Origin: Choristocarpus tenellus KU-1152
Lineage: Eukaryota > Phaeophyceae
Length of the DNA: 55,366 nucleotides
Reading direction: 5' to 3'
Assembly (NCBI GenBank): GCA_964200185.2
Contig: CAXNAD020000007.1
Coordinates: 1 to 55,366 of the forward strand
Shown here: piece by piece, positions 1 to 14,877 of the stretch
Layout of the letters: each line of letters begins with the position of its first letter
Numbering within the stretch: position 1 is the stretch's first letter
Notes under the pieces: generated by a model
Database searches by the model: none
What the model saw: the letters and a program-made list of their open reading frames with translations, nothing else
Told to the model about the DNA's origin: nothing
Translations under genes and position numbers: made by a program

Positions 1-3000
1 GACACTTTCCGCGCACCATTTTGGGTCAAACCCATCCTCCATAGTATGCTCCATCCTCAATTTTGGTGAGAGGCTGTTCCTTGTGTGAGAGGTGATCTAT
101 TGAACTCCATGTCAACGAAAAGCTTGGAAATGCTTTCAATTTGTTCACAAGGATGTAAAAGCATCAGTATTGCGAATAGAAAGAAATTGGGATTAAAATC
201 ATAGTAGCAAGAATTTTTTCGATTAACTCGATTGAACTGTTGGTGGATGAGGTTCCATGTGAAGAATGAGCAAAGATCGCCGAGTGGGGCATTCCTCCAC
301 GACACAGAAAAATATTTTCAACTGGAACAGGGCCCCCTGGATGCAAGAAATTTTGAATTCCACCTCTGTTCTGTGTTCTTTTTCCATCGCCAGAGGCATG
401 ATCTCCTGGGTTAGTATCTGAGATGGACTAATGCTTATTCATGTCTTTATGACTGAAGAATAATAACCGGCTGAGGGGTTGACTGTGAAAAGTGAAGATA
501 GATTCATCATGGCTATTATAATACACCTCTTTTACTTCTATAACATTCTTGAGATGTGAGAGAGAGGGTGTCATTCAAATAAGAGAACAGACATACACAA
601 CAGTTGTTAGTGGTGACACCTTTGTGGTGATGAACGCTCTACAATAGGTTGTGTGACACATTGTGTTTTCCATAAAAAACAAAAAATAACCGAACAATCG
701 AACTTCTTCAGGTATGATCTCGGTTATTCTCAATAGATTGAACTAAAGCCAATTAAATATAGTTCACTTCACTACATAGATTTACAAAATATTCCAGTAT
801 CAACTAAATGACTTGGGGCAAATGCTACTTCATTGTGTGCATTTCATCAAAGCAGTCCTTGTATCTACTCAAAGGATTTCATTATTCCTTCCCATCCCAG
901 GAGAATATCATGGAGTCATGATATTATGTTTCTCTCAAGAAAAGAGAGGAAACGTTCCTTGTACTCTTGCGGTGGCACTGCAGATATCTTGTGCCTATTG
1001 TAGGCCACTCCCTTGACTCGCGTCTCTAGATCCTTTCGAAGATTATACCTAAAATTCCAGGGATAACGCGGTGGATGGAAGGAAAAATGTATTTTTGTGT
1101 TACTTACAAGTCTTAGACCTTACGTACCACCGCAATAATGTATAATTTCGTCCAAAACTGTACATACTGGTCTTAAAACTTTGGAAGTACTCAGTTTGTT
1201 TCCCCGACTTCCTCCTTTTCTATTTCACTTTCTTCTGTCATCGACGGTCAGCTTAACACTTGGCAGGTGCATGTGCGGCAGTTTGCGGTCACAATCAAGT
1301 GTAAGGTATAGCAAAAAAATGCTTACATGATTGGCCTCAGAATATTATTTGTTGGCAGTATAACACAATCATGTTGTGAACATAAGGGTGACAATACAAC
1401 ATAATATAATGCAACATAACACATCACTGAGTGGTATAATGTCCAGAGTGTGCAGCATTCTCCAAATGAACTCATTTCAATTGTTACGTTCTACCTTACA
1501 GATATTCTAAAACTTGTATCAGAAAGCTTCATTCAACTTTTGAGGTTGAGAAAACACTTAAGAGAAGAAAGGAAGGAGAGGTGCTTAGCTGATGGGATTG
1601 GCATCTTCATCTCTACCGAAAATGGAGCATACCACCAACTCTGATAGCAAAATCAAAGGCTAAGCCTGCACACAGGAAACATGCTTCTTTACTTGAAATC
1701 CCCAAAAGAAAGGGAATGAGGTGAAGTAGGGAATTGAGGGCAATCACACATCTTGCTTGTCCTACGTCCAATCCTAGTGACAATACCAAAAGTATGATTG
1801 TGTTGGTTTTTCAAAAGCAGTCAGAGGTTGTGTGATACAAAGCAGGACGAAATAGCTGTGTCTTTGTTTGGGCTTTGACATGAACCTAAACGCAATGACT
1901 GATGTGATGGGTCTTCACTACCCTCTGCTGTGTAGTTGCTCAAGCAACGCACTGTCATTCGTGTACATTGGTATGTAGAATGGATATATTTGGTTCTGTC
2001 TGATGGGCATACTGAAGTAGTTACTGGCACCTGATATACACGGATAATCATGTGCATGTTTTGTGATACCGTGCAGCAACTGATTGTGGAAGCCACAATG
2101 TGTGAATATCATGAAGATACACTGTAAACTTCTATCCTTGCTCCCTGTGCAAGTATCAATTCCAGGAGCTTACAGATTCAATGTCAGCATCAAAAAATAT
2201 AACTTTGGTGTAGTTTGTGGGATGATGTTCACGTAGGAAAAGTTGGGTATTTCTGGATTCGGCAACAAAGCAGTCACTGTGTGACATACAAAGGCACAAA
2301 AACATTGTGTATCAGAGTAGTACTATTATTACACTACCGGCCATTACTCACTCCACGTGTTTAGTCATACATACTACTTTGTTGCATGCTAAACAGTGGC
2401 ATAACATGTTTCCTGATTGCCACTTGATGGCGTGCAGAATGCTTGCACAACACACCCTTGTGCTCTTGTCCTCATCTTGTTCATGTTGTGATGGGGTAGG
2501 ACAGTGGTTCAAAAACTTCCCTAAGTTCTGAGCTTCAGTCTCGATATAATAATAGTCTGGCTAGAAAACAAGATCCAGACCAGCTAGACCCTCAGAATGA
2601 TATATATATATATATATATATCCCTGACCTTAGGAGGAGAATATCCCACTATCTCGCACAAGCCAAACCAAGTGAGAGGTAGACAGGGTTGCATTTTAAG
2701 GATCCTGAGAAAGGGCAAAAATGCATCTTGTACAATTGCAGCAAGAGTCCTTCCTTAACTGTGATGCCACATTGTGTATGGAAAGGGGGAATATTGATTT
2801 TGTTTGTGCTATTGAGCACATAAAGCAAAGGAATAGAGTGTATAGCACAAGGTAAAAACAATGGCTTAGAATGCAAATGGGTTCAAACCATCCTACCTCT
2901 CAATTGGTTTGCCTCCATAGATCTTTACCCTGAAGACTGTGGATGGTGTGAGGCAGACAGTAACCATGATGGGAAAATGCGTAGAGACAAAGGATTCGTA

Positions 3001-6000
3001 TGCAGCAATGACTCATGGAGCTGGTACAAAATGTATGACTGTCCATGCAAGGTCACAAGAAGACTTTTTCGCCCGTAAAGATTTGACTGTTGAGGAGGAT
3101 CTTGGCTGCTGGAAGTCCTCGTTTTGGATATTGTGTTGATCTTTGGCATGACCAGTGAAGTAATTTGTGCCAGACAAATTCCACCCAATGATTTTACTGG
3201 AGGTGGCATTTGACTACTCTTTTGGCCTGATCAATATTGTTGTTGATGATTTGGATGGAAAAACAAAAAAGAGCAATTATCCTTGATATTGAGACTGGTA
3301 GAGTTGCCCAAGCTAAGACAGAATTTAACCTTTCGAGTAAGCTTCAGTTCAAAGGGGGCGTGTACAACGATTTCATGACTAAGCTGGCATTATTCAGAAC
3401 CCACAACTTGTACGGATCGATGCGCAACCGACATAATGATCCCAATTCTCAATGCCTCTGCAACTACAATACGAATCTTGGTTCTTGTGAACTCCTCAAA
3501 AGGGAGGTGGTCTGCTCGGATTATTGCATACAAATCAGATCTTCTGGAGATTGCCTGGAGGGCACCTGTTACCTATGGTCAACTACCAAGCCATACAATC
3601 CCATTACCCCAATCTTGCAGCATTCAACTGACAAGATTTCATTGCTGTATCACCAGATACTTCCACTGTAGCATTGTAATTCACTGGCAATATGCCACAA
3701 CCACATCACATAAGTTAAGTCATGTCACTGGCAAACAGACACAGCTGTGAAAGGGCGTGGTCCTTGTCCATGCATGGTGGCAGGGTGTGTGGGGGAGTAC
3801 GGGCGGACTATCACTATGAAGAGTCTAATTGTAATCAAGATGGGCCCATACCCTAAGGAATACTTCATCTATTGATGAGGGAGTGAATGTAGCAGTTGAC
3901 ATTCCTCAAACAAGCAACCCTACAAAATGGGCTACGTAGCAAAAGCAATGGCATTCCTCCAAGCATCTTGTTGACACCCAAACACATGATCGTTGAAGAA
4001 ATTGCAATGTCCATGTGCCTTTTCATATGCCTCCACGGTATCGCAATTGCTGTTCGTCAAATGAGGACACACTTGAATGTATCAATGCAGGCAATTTAGC
4101 AAAAGTGTACAACTGAGGATAGGCCAGCTGTACACCCAAACGTATCACTGTGTCGCCCAATGTTGCCACACCAGTGTCACACACACCAACTGAATCCATG
4201 GGAGACAATCAAAGGGGCATGGCAATATATACCTCATACATATATATAGTTATGCCTGAATACAGACAATCTCCTAGCCTGTACGCTACTCTGGCTAGTT
4301 TGCTGATATAAAAGCGCTTGAAGTGTAGGAGGCTCAACTAGCAAAACGACTTTGTTAAACCGATGTATTGAGTAGTATCAGGACTTTCATTGGGGCATGC
4401 AAGAGGATTCGCCTGCATGCTGGATTGGTTCCAATTATTTCTGACATATCTGGATGAGGGCTGTCAGAGACCCTGACTGGGCCAGAGCCAGTGTGAGGCC
4501 ATGCTGGAATGTATGGGTAGAAGGCCGACCAAGTCCAACTCTTTAAAAATTTTGTGACTGAAGGTGGTGCCTGAAGGAAAAAATGAAAAGCATGGGTTAT
4601 TCCCACATGTATGGGGGATAAATTGGGACACATTTTGACCAGGTCGAACAGGAAAATTCTTCTATTTTTGACCCTGGCCATCAACATTTTCAACACGACT
4701 GAGCATGGTTCCAGTACATTCTAAGAGGGACAGTCCATGACCATCAAGTGATGTCCGGGCCATAGGCTGGACCATAGTCATGACCTGAACCCCAACCATG
4801 CTAACTGCCCGGACTAATGAAATGTACTGACCACCATCCCTAACCCTAATTGGGATATATCAAGCAAAGAGAGGGCGGTACATGATAAAGGAGTAAATGA
4901 CCGTTAGATCAAGTGTGCCAACACAACCAGTTGGCAAACTTAAACCAACATTTCCTTGTCTGTGTAACTTCACATACTCAACAAGTTCTTCCACACCACA
5001 AATCAGAGTGTGAGGAGGCGATGATTGGATTCCTTGTGAAAACTTGGCTGGGAAATGCTTCCAAGCACAGCCTCAATATTTCACAAGTTTATCTGAGGTG
5101 GATATGTGCAAAATGAGCGCTCATGGTGTGTGAGCAGAGGAAGTGTCAGAGGGATGCACAGTCCAAGGAGGAAAGAAGGCACGAAGGCATGGCATGAAAC
5201 ATGTGGAAGCTACTCATGGTGATTATGGTGGTTGTAGTGGTAGTGCTTCGAAATCTGCGCTGCTCATTGCAACAATGAGACTGCAAGAGAGACAGAGCCA
5301 TTGCTGGTGGTTGGTGCTGATGCTGCAGCGGATGGAGAATCACAGTACGACAGAGCTGGAGTGAGTCAACCTTCTTAAAAAAAATGCCATCAATTAACCC
5401 AAGCGACTCTAGGAGAATATGCTTGATGTGTGCTGCTCAGTCAGAGGGACAACATGCCTCTAATGAGACTTTTGCATGATGTTATAACTAGATCTCATGC
5501 CAAGCGATTGGCCCAGTTGGCTGAGCATGTCAGGCTTTGTGTTGCTACTATGCTGTGGCACAGGAGTAGGCAGCTCAGTATACCATGGTCATGCAGGTGT
5601 AGCGTGGTTTATACCTATCATATGTATGAGTTTGGCACACTCCATACGTATTGCCCTCAAAAAACGCATATTTAGACAGTGTTTTGGAGCATGCTACCTT
5701 GGCACACTAGATCATTGATAGGCTTCAACTATCCTGTCTCAAGTGTGACTTTTTGTTCCACATTAAAACATAATTCGGTACTCTGAATGGAGTTGAAATC
5801 TACAGGAGGATTCAAACAAATGCGATTGAGATGATGGGCAGCGCATGACCAAACTGGGGGCAGGCTGATCTTACATGACCAAGGTGAGGCGGAGATGACT
5901 ACAAGGAATGCAAAGCAGTGGAAGGGGTGAAGAAGGCAACCCCCTAGCAGCCCATCCAGTAGCCATCTACAGTAAGGTCTATCCTGCCATATCCCACCCA

Positions 6001-8439
6001 CCAAGCTCTACACAACCTATCTAAAACATGTTACCCAAGATCATTAATAAGACGCGGACACCTCAACAAACCTCTGCACACCTGTTGCTATGAGATGAAT
6101 CGAACTGAGAAAAAACACCCACAGGCGACTCAAAATTCCAACTACATTTTTTCAATGTCAATGGTAAAAGTTTCAGAGTCACTTTACCTTGATACTACAA
6201 AAAAAATCATGCCCACACCTTGAAAAACATTGTTGGTGAAAAAAATGGAGTTTCCTGAGTTTCCAGCTTACGGACAGACAAAAATAATAATTTTTCAAAG
6301 TCTATCCAAATCAATTCCTTTTTTCTTGAAATATCAGGATGAAGCAACCCTCAAAATTTGTTAGTTGAACCTTGAAGATTGTAATGGGAATTTTGATTCT
6401 AGTTATGAGGTTCAGTACAGCACTCTGTTCAAGACAGTGAGGCTCTACACTAGTTGGGAGCTGTAACTTGAGGTGTACATAATCTCTCTGACTGAATAGG
6501 TGCAGAAATTTCATCACCTACAGGCATTATGCACAAACAGCAACATTGCAAACATCCGATCAATGTAGAGCCGTATCAACGAGCAGAAACTGGTGCAACA
6601 AAACCCTTGGTGTTGGTGACTCAACAATGTGTTGTAGGGTTAGGGCTATTGTTGGTGCTGAAGGTGCTGTAGGAGGATGGCATGAGCCCTCCTATAGGAT
6701 ATTACAAATAGGGTGACTACAATTTTATTCCCATCACTTTATTACCCATTGTCAATATTTTGTTCTAGGACCAACTGTTCAATTTTCCTTCTGAAAAATG
6801 CTTTTGCCTGGAGTCTTCATTTCAATAGTAGATTCTCCCCAGTCCAAGTCATTCTTTTGTGCTGATTTTCAAATTTATATACGTAAGGTACATTGAATGT
6901 TCGTAGTGCCCAGGGGTTCAGGGTGCCAGGACTCTTGCAAGAGCTAGAAAATTCAGTGCATACCAGAATTGGCTGGAATAAGTATGTTTTCATCTCAAAA
7001 AAATTTCATAATCTACTAAGCAGGACTCACCTTTGCAGTACATCTATGATACCTGCATAAACAACCACACCGGGCTCCTTTCCCATGTATATCCCCGCCT
7101 GATGAGGATTTCACAACATAAGTAACGGGTGTGATCGTCAAGAGGAAAATGGGGAAGGTAGTTATGGGAGGATTCGGATCACTCTTGAATTGATAAGGAA
7201 CAGCAGAGTGTGGAGTCTGAGGTGTTTATTTTAACCTTGAAAAATCACTTCTGGTCTAGAGTTGTAGTGCACATGGTTGACCAGAGATAAATCCGCATCG
7301 TAGTCGACAAAGCCTGCAACTGAGTGAATCCAAGAAGTGAAAAAAAAAATCCAACATTCAATGGTATGAATCTTGTAGAGTGAGGGACACACACATGCAT
7401 TTGCGTTCTGTTCTTGGATATCTCTATCTGAAGCTGTCTTGTGGTACAAAATATTTGGTTGTGACAAGAAGAGGTAAACCTTACCCAGCTCAGGACAAGG
7501 ATAGGTGCCACCTGCAGCCTTTGTTGACCCCCAGTACAACTAACCAACTAGACTACTATCAACCATACTAGAGGCAGCAGCAATTCCTTTATATTTCTAA
7601 CCTTGTAACAGGGCCACAAAATTTGGAGAATTTGTCAGAAGTTGGGAATAACAGCATAAATAGTGATCATAATTAAAATCTTAGACTATAGGTAGGAACC
7701 TTAGATTGGGCAATTCTACAGTAATCTAGCACAGACAAGTTTTCCTACGTTGACAGTGCATCTATGATTACCTATACGTTAATGCCACTAATATAAAAAT
7801 ATTTAAACACAATTTTTGACATAATTTGAACTACTTCTGACATGTCCCATCTATGAGAACATTCTATTGCAATTCAAACAAGCTCAAAACAGTACTTTCT
7901 TGAAGAATGGTTCTCACACCAACTAGGTCTGTATTCCTGTCAGTCACTATATATTCTAATACTATTCATCCTGTGGCCACTAATTCCTTCACAAGGCGGT
8001 TTCGTACACAAGTGTGCTTTGTGTTGTGGAGAAAGCATTGTTACTGACTAGGTGGAGCATTTTCCCAAGTTGTCCTCTTTAGTCATGATTGATATACACT
8101 CTGGAAATCCAAATTTGTTGAGAGTTGTCCAAGATAAAGAACCTCTTGAGCAGTAGTTGACAAGCGTCCAGGGTCCTTGAACATACCTCGTTCAATATTT
8201 AGATACCCACATTTTCTGCATGGAAGGTGCATTTATGTGATTATGCTTTATCAGACCATGTGCACGGAGCATGATACATGAGACTCTCATAATTTCCTTT
8301 CTGTAGCAGATTTCTTCAGTATCTGTAACCTTATGTTTTGTGAATGGGTTTGCTACACCTATTAGCTGGGCCTTGTTACTATCAGTTGAATCTAATTTAG
8401 CAAGGATAGACCTTGCATAGATACACCGATGAAGCCCAA
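1..8439. other. Gene-poor region, nothing recognised
   Basis: Only short open frames without recognisable motifs or convincing splice signals are present; the longest is 144 codons at 3237-3671. GC is about 40%. The left part of the copia relic may extend into 7231-8439, but no motif there is firm. Confidence 0.6.
2601..2621. repeat. (TA)n microsatellite
   Basis: About ten TA dinucleotides in otherwise featureless DNA. Confidence 0.95.
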
Positions 8440-9080
8440 TTCATCCCTCAGAGTGTCTATTCTAGTCCTACCTTGAGAGATGTACCAGGAACCACCTTGA
8501 CATAGACATACAGATCAGAGACTGTGACTTTCAGCCCAAACTCTAGCAGCATTTTGTGTAGATAGTCAAACCAGTTGCATGAAGACTGCTTCAGTCCAGG
8601 AAAATATTTCCTCAGCCTGCAGACACAACACCAGACACTTGCGAAAACCTTTGTCTTACCAATATGGCTTTGTGACGATCAGCTGTCAATGTTTTCAACA
8701 ACTGGTTGAATTGTTGTGTTGACAGTTTTCCAGTCTTCATATATTTCCATGCTGTCCAGCTCTTTTGCAAAGCTCTTCTCCAACCTTTTGACCCTTCTAC
8801 AAATTTTTCTTCACTCATTTGATTTGGGTTCACCCCCCACTGGTACAACCATAACCTCACATGCACGTGATGGAGTTTCATTATAGTTCCTTAGAGAAAT
8901 GAGGGAGGGCCTCTTCCTGTCATCTGTATATTGCAGGTGAGTTGGCAAATATACTTGTGACCAGTGTGTCAGTAAGGTTTGTATCAGTATCATTATCTTC
9001 TGAAGGATTGATCTTCTTGATTCCTTCCTCTTTCTCAGATTCTGTATATCAAAGATTATTTTTGTGTCCAACTTGCCCCC
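8440..9080 (-). pseudogene. Ty1/copia retrotransposon reverse-transcriptase remnant
   Basis: On the minus strand, 8622-8456 reads LRKYFPGLKQSSCNWFDYL, then a Leu/Gly-rich segment, SDLYVYVK. This matches the copia RT stretch LKKxLYGLKQSPRxWF...DxCLFVK. Just upstream, after a frame change, FAKELDSMEIYEDWKTV (near 8760-8710) matches the copia EAMxxELDSLxxNxTW segment that begins the RT domain. Frames shift between the pieces and stops follow, so the element is dead. LTRs were not identified. A further stretch at 7231-7571 (GFVDYDADL) might be its RNase H end, but that is weak. Confidence 0.7.
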
Positions 9081-9399
9081 AAAGCATTGAGAAGGACTTG
9101 GACTTTATACTGCCTGTGAGGGCGATGATTTTCATGCCTCATTACCATAAAACCTTACATATGACTCCTCACCATACCTCACAAGGCAGCCCTTCCAGGC
9201 CTTGAATTAACTTGTTTTGATGTTCCATGTATATAGAGGCTCTACTATTCCATACACGCAGATGCTTAAGTGAGGCATGACTGCTATGCATGACTGCTCT
9301 CAACCAAAATGGGGCGGCCCACACTTATCTATGATTCCGTCCCCAAAGGCCTCAAAAACTCCATTCTAGCACGGTATTTTGGTGTATGCACCAAGGAAT

Positions 9400-10700
9400 C
9401 TAGGGGGAGCTTGCCTTGCCGTCTCTGCCTTTTCCTTGCCAAGACGGGGAATTTTGAAGGAATTCCAGCACTTCACCGTAGACTCTAAAGAGGCTCTGCC
9501 AGATGCGCTCTAGTATCTCCCAGTGGTACACATTGAACACCTCCATTGTGGCCTCCACCAGCTCCTCCGTGTTGGTCACCCCCACGTCTTCCTTCAGTTG
9601 CTTGATGGAATGAAAGAATCCCAGGTTGTTGATATTGAGCTCAGGTGAGTTAGCTGGCTGGCTCTCCATGGCAATGTCATCCCCCGCTGCCTCCTTGACT
9701 GTCTCCATGATCCCCCCCTTGGTGTGTGGCTTTGCCCCATCCTGCTGCACGAAGATGGTGTGTCCTTCCAGCCTAGTTATGCAGGCCTTAATTACCCAAA
9801 TGACATCCTCAATCACGAACCTCTTACACCACCTCTCCCCATCCACCATGGCTGGCACAAGCACCTTGGTGCCCTTGGGGTGGTGTTTGCTGGAGTGCTG
9901 AGCGACGTTAGTGTCCATATTTGACCAGATCTCGATTTTCCCATCGAATCACACCCCATAGGAGAGCTTCCCAGAGCAGCCCACAGCTGCAAGGAACATC
10001 ACCTTCATAATGTAATACTTATTCTATGCCTGTGGCGGTTTGGGGGGGTCCTCAGTGGGGTGCAGGTACACACCTTGCCCGTCTTTGATGATGTAAAACC
10101 ACTTCTTGTCCCCATGCACCCAGTCATATAGATCATCCACTAAGACTCAACTTCCCCCCTTCCTGTGCGTGTGGCTGATGACGAAACCCACCCTGTTGAC
10201 TTTCTGCCAATCTGAGAGGATTGACTTGACCTTCACCTTCTCGTGCTTGCACAGATCCCAGAACAAGGCAAGGGAGACCCCAGCTTTGGCTGTCCTTTTG
10301 CGGAAGGATGTGTGGTGTACTGATGGGACACACTAAACATTGAGGATACTTGTGCAGTGGCCACATTACCCTTTGCGACATCATACAATGTCCAGGCATT
10401 CGCCCCGTGCGATCTGACTGTCATACTCCTTCAGATGATGGAACATAGTGATTTGGGAAATTCCCAAGTCCTCTGCGATGGTCACTGCCGTCCCCCAAGG
10501 CATCCAAGTCTCACACCCTCTTGACAGGCAAAATTCCACCACGCTGTTCTTTGTCGGGGTGTTTGAGTCTGAACCCCAGACACACACATCTGGACCAAAA
10601 AATTGGGACCAACTGGCAATGACAGGATGAGCGAGCTGGTTGAACAATGGGAGGCCTTTATCCTCGGCATCCCAATAAACACCCGCTTTGACAATTCCAC
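9400..10700 (-). pseudogene. Plant-type mariner-like transposase relic
   Basis: An N-terminal helix-turn-helix-like segment (VTIAEDLGISQITMFHHLK, about 10470-10430) is followed by DKKWFYIIKDG and KVMFLAAVG (about 10110-9990), then an open 172-codon stretch at 9918-9400. The latter has FVQQDGAKPHT and QPANSPELNINNLGFF, matching the mariner-like transposases of plants (NSPDLNVLDLGFF). In-frame stops after PPKPPQA and LSYGV, plus frame changes, break the gene. The last catalytic Asp of the D,D,D triad is Asn here (NINN instead of xxLD). Terminal inverted repeats and TA duplications were not found. Confidence 0.85.
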
Positions 10701-11024
10701 AAGGTTTCGAACCCCTTCAAATATGACTCAGTCAACTTTGCACTGGTGATTCCTCCACAGTCATGACAGCCCACCATCTCAAACTTTGCACACCTCCCAA
10801 TCTCTATGAGAACTAAGCCCCGTCCAGAGAGTTTATCACGTGGGTCGTTCCCGGGTGAGAACGGGGCTTGCAAAAGTTACATTACATTAAATTCCAAATG
10901 GAGGAAGTAGGAAGTAAGGCAAATATTTGTCCTGATGGGATCATACCCTGGAGAGAGCCCAGAAATGATGATGCCTTCATCCGTGCTTTTGAAATTGTCT
11001 CACCCATATCAGTGAGCTTTTCAA

Positions 11025-11070
<46 letters not shown>

Positions 11071-14000
11071 TTATGTGTATGTGACTCTTAAGTAGTAGGC
11101 ATCAGCAACTTCACCCTCTTCCATCCACCATTTCTGATAGTTGGTCAGGTAGGTCCATCGTCTGTCCTAGAGTATGTGACTCATACCTATCTTGGAAGCC
11201 TTGACTATTCCCATGCTCTCCGCATGTGATTTTTCTGAGGAACCAAATTGTCCCAAAATAATGTATGTTGCTCCCTTACAATTTACAGTGAGGTTTGCGT
11301 AAGGTTTCTTGTCAAGTGCGTTCCATGTGGATCCATGTAATTGCCATGTAGGGTGGAGATGCATGTCTTCTCAAGAATTAGACTTTCCATCTCACAAAAA
11401 GTGCCAAATCCCCACTATAAAAGGAAGCTGTGTTCAATTCCTCTTGAAAGTACATGGTCATTTTTGAATGTATTGTCATGTATTATCACGGCAGGATCTT
11501 CTTGAGGGGGGGGGGGGCTCCATGGCCTGATTAGTCATTGCCTGAGGTAACACAGAGAAGGGAATGAATGAACAAATTCAAAGAAATGTACCAGCAAATG
11601 AACACAAAGGCGACAGGAAGTGCAGTTGAATACAGCAAGGAAGAGTTCAGCTAGGTGTAAGGCGTACCAACCAGTTCCCGTCTACACCAGCATCAACACC
11701 AAGGTCCATCACTGCCTCTCGGTTCATTTGGAAATAAGTTGAAACACGACATAGAAGCACATCACTAAAGAACAAATAGAGAAAAATAAAATAAAACACT
11801 CCTGAAACGATGACAGTTGACAGACAACAGCAGCAATAGTGCTAACGAGGTGTGCTTGTACCTCTTCCATGCGTCAAGCTATTCACTGATGTTCTTGACT
11901 CTTCCTAGACTTGGTCATTTATAGGCATCCCCACCACCAATGCAGTGTGAACCTCATGCCTAGGTCAATGCCCCTGTAGACATTGTGATCAATTCTCTTT
12001 GGAGAAGCCAGCCACAGGGTCCTGATGTAAGTATCCCATCTCCTATGCAAACATCGCTGGTACTGGTGGGTTGCTAGGGCATACACATCCCCCGAGCCAA
12101 AACACTGGTCAGCGTGTTGAGTCTATATTGGAGGCCTCCTTTGAAACCTCAAGATGCAGCAACATCAAGTGGAACTGATGCCTTGTATCATGGGTTCAAT
12201 CCTATGAACTCGCAAGCCAGCCGTATGACCTCCATAAAATATTTTCTATACATATTTTTCAGGATCAAATTTACCTCTGGGCAACTTAACAGGAATGTGC
12301 TCTACAAACCTGTATTTGATAAAGATACAGTATGATTAACCAATCCCCCAAAAACAGTCAACCAGTTAAACAGCACTTTTTTTTTTGGGGCAGGCTGGCG
12401 ACTAAGACCAGGCAATCCCAGGTTTCCAGCGGTATGAATCATTGTGAAACCATTGGCTCAATTGATGTAGTAGGAACTCAACATCCCACTTTGAAAAATA
12501 CAATGGTATACTACAATAAAAAAAGTCACCAGCGAATAGCTCTGGGGTAATCAAACACTTACTGAACCAAATACCCTGACTGTCAGGTAGAGCATTTTCA
12601 TGGGCATGAATGTGCCTTGGGATTCTTACGACAATGGGGGCAAAGGTACCTAAACCATGAGCATGAAAGTATCCACATAAGGATGAGGACAACTAGGAAG
12701 ACGAAGGGGGAGAAGCAAGCAGAAGGAACAAGAGTTCGAGGTTAAGCATACAATCCAACATCCAGCAGCTCCAACAGCGGATCCTCAATTTCCATGGGAG
12801 GGATCAAGAGATTATGTCCAGCGGAAGCATCAGGTGCATCAAGACAAGCTCCCTTCTGTACAATACTCTGCACCTTCACCCCTCCTTCCAGTCCCCCTTT
12901 CTCAAACAAGCACTACCCTTACACTCTCAGCACTAATCTTATGGCACAGCCCTTTTGTTGTCAGGGATCGTCTAGACATGGTTTTGGGGTCTCCTTATTT
13001 TAGCACTACAATTAATTCGTCCTTGGTGGGTTCCTGCTGCATGATTGTTCTACCCAGCCAACATTTTAATAGGAATATGATCGTCACCACTCCACACAAT
13101 GATTCCTCCTGACAGAGAGGCTCTTCAAATCATCAGGGCAGATATATACAGATGATAACAAATTTCACATTTACTGCATGTATCAACATGCTTTCCTTGC
13201 ATAACGTTGAAAGTCTGTCTCAGATATGACAAGCTGTTGCATGTGGTAGTGCAAAAAGAGCACACAAAATAGAAAACCTAAAATCACCCACCTCTGATGG
13301 TGTCCTTCGCTACTTAGGGGGGATTTTCACCCTTGTTGCTATACACACATGTTTCGATCCAATCAAGTGGGTAAAAAAAATCAATTGCTCTAATACCTAC
13401 TAAACAAATTTCTCAATTCACGACCTTACACACTCCTGTTGACAGAAAATGGACGGTAAATGCGACCTTATGGCAATGGAAAAACGTATTATCGTGTTAA
13501 AAGCTATACTAAAATACCACCAACCAACTTTTCTACCAGATGCAAGATAAATGATAACATTTCTTGGTTTTATTAGAAGTAATTAAAAGTACTGGGTAGC
13601 CTCATGGGGCAAAATGAGTATAATCCCCTGAAAGAACATGAGTTCCACTCAATTCAAATACTACAGTAGAGATAATGAAAAGTTCGAAATGTTACAGCAC
13701 ATTGAACTTTCACAATTCAAATCATTCGCAAGTCACAACTTAGTGAGGTAGGGCCTACAAATCAGTCAAATACAAGAGCCAGAAGTTAAAAAATGATACA
13801 ACTCATCTGTGGCCGTTGGCTTGACCTATAATTCCCGTTTCCACTATTATATGTCCATGATTGTACCTACAACTTGAGTTGGGAAAAAATCTACTTAGCC
13901 AAGATTGACTAGGGCACACATTGGATTGCCTCCTTCCATAGAATGACATATTGTGCAAGTCCCAGGAGTTCACATTGGGGGGATAGTACTTCCTCTGGAT

Positions 14001-14877
14001 CAAGTCCAGGCTAAACATATATGCCTCCAACCCAGAAGTCTGGATAGAGGTTGCAATAAAATATTAGGGTGAAAATCTGGGGAAAGAATTGATACAATTA
14101 TTGGAATCGATAGGCATAATATAGGTATTGAAATGTGTCTCAATTCTAGTTATTAAATAAAAAAAAACAAGAGCCAGATGGTGCACATAAATGTGGGTTT
14201 GGGTTTGTCATCTCCATAGGGTCACAAAATCAGATACTAACACAAAACCAGAGGTTAACACGTAGATATGGAAGATTGAAGTTGAAGAGTCGGTATTATG
14301 GTGACTTCAACTCTAGTTGTTAGTATTTATCTCCCACTCTAAAGCATCCTGGAAAAGGGTACGAGATATGTATTTGACCCCATTTTTGACCAGGTCTATC
14401 TGGACAAAAAATGGTTTGATCTGCTTTCCGACTGGAAAAGGGTCTACCTCAGGCCCAGGGAGGCACCACCTAAGTGTCCTTGACATCATAAGCAAGTCAC
14501 AGGTGCCAAAAGTGATGTTTCTGACTGAGAACACATACCATCATGTATTGGAGGATGAAGCTTCGCGGGACAGGAAGATTGATATTTGGCCACTGACATA
14601 GCGAGTTGAAGCACACAATCCTGTGATCGCCCCTGATGGAGATCAAGACCGACAATATGACAGGTGATCCCTGGAACCTCAATCCCTAGAAGGAAAAGCT
14701 TAAGAACCTCAATTCTTTCATCACAAATTTTGCATGTACAACAGGCATATCCCATGTTTAGACCATGAAATAGCACACACAACAAAGGTGACAACCAACG
14801 TTCCATGCACAAGTCTATACACTCAGTCAATACACAAGGACAAAACATACACTATATGCTGTGGGAAACACACATAC
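10701..14877. other. No gene recognised; may hold the 3' end of the PIPK gene
   Basis: The missing C-terminal PIPK exon(s) should lie here on the minus strand. An acceptor-like TTCCTTCTAG on the minus strand near 14690 and a donor GTATGTG near 14540 bound an open stretch, but its translation does not match the kinase. Apart from the microsatellite, nothing else stands out. Confidence 0.5.
11025..11070. repeat. (AT)n(GT)n compound microsatellite
   Basis: Thirteen AT units run directly into ten GT units. It lies about 300 bases to the right of the mariner relic. Confidence 0.95.

Noticed and set aside
3237-3671. 144-codon + strand open frame
   Set aside because: No motif recognised and no convincing splice sites; it may be chance or an old element fragment.
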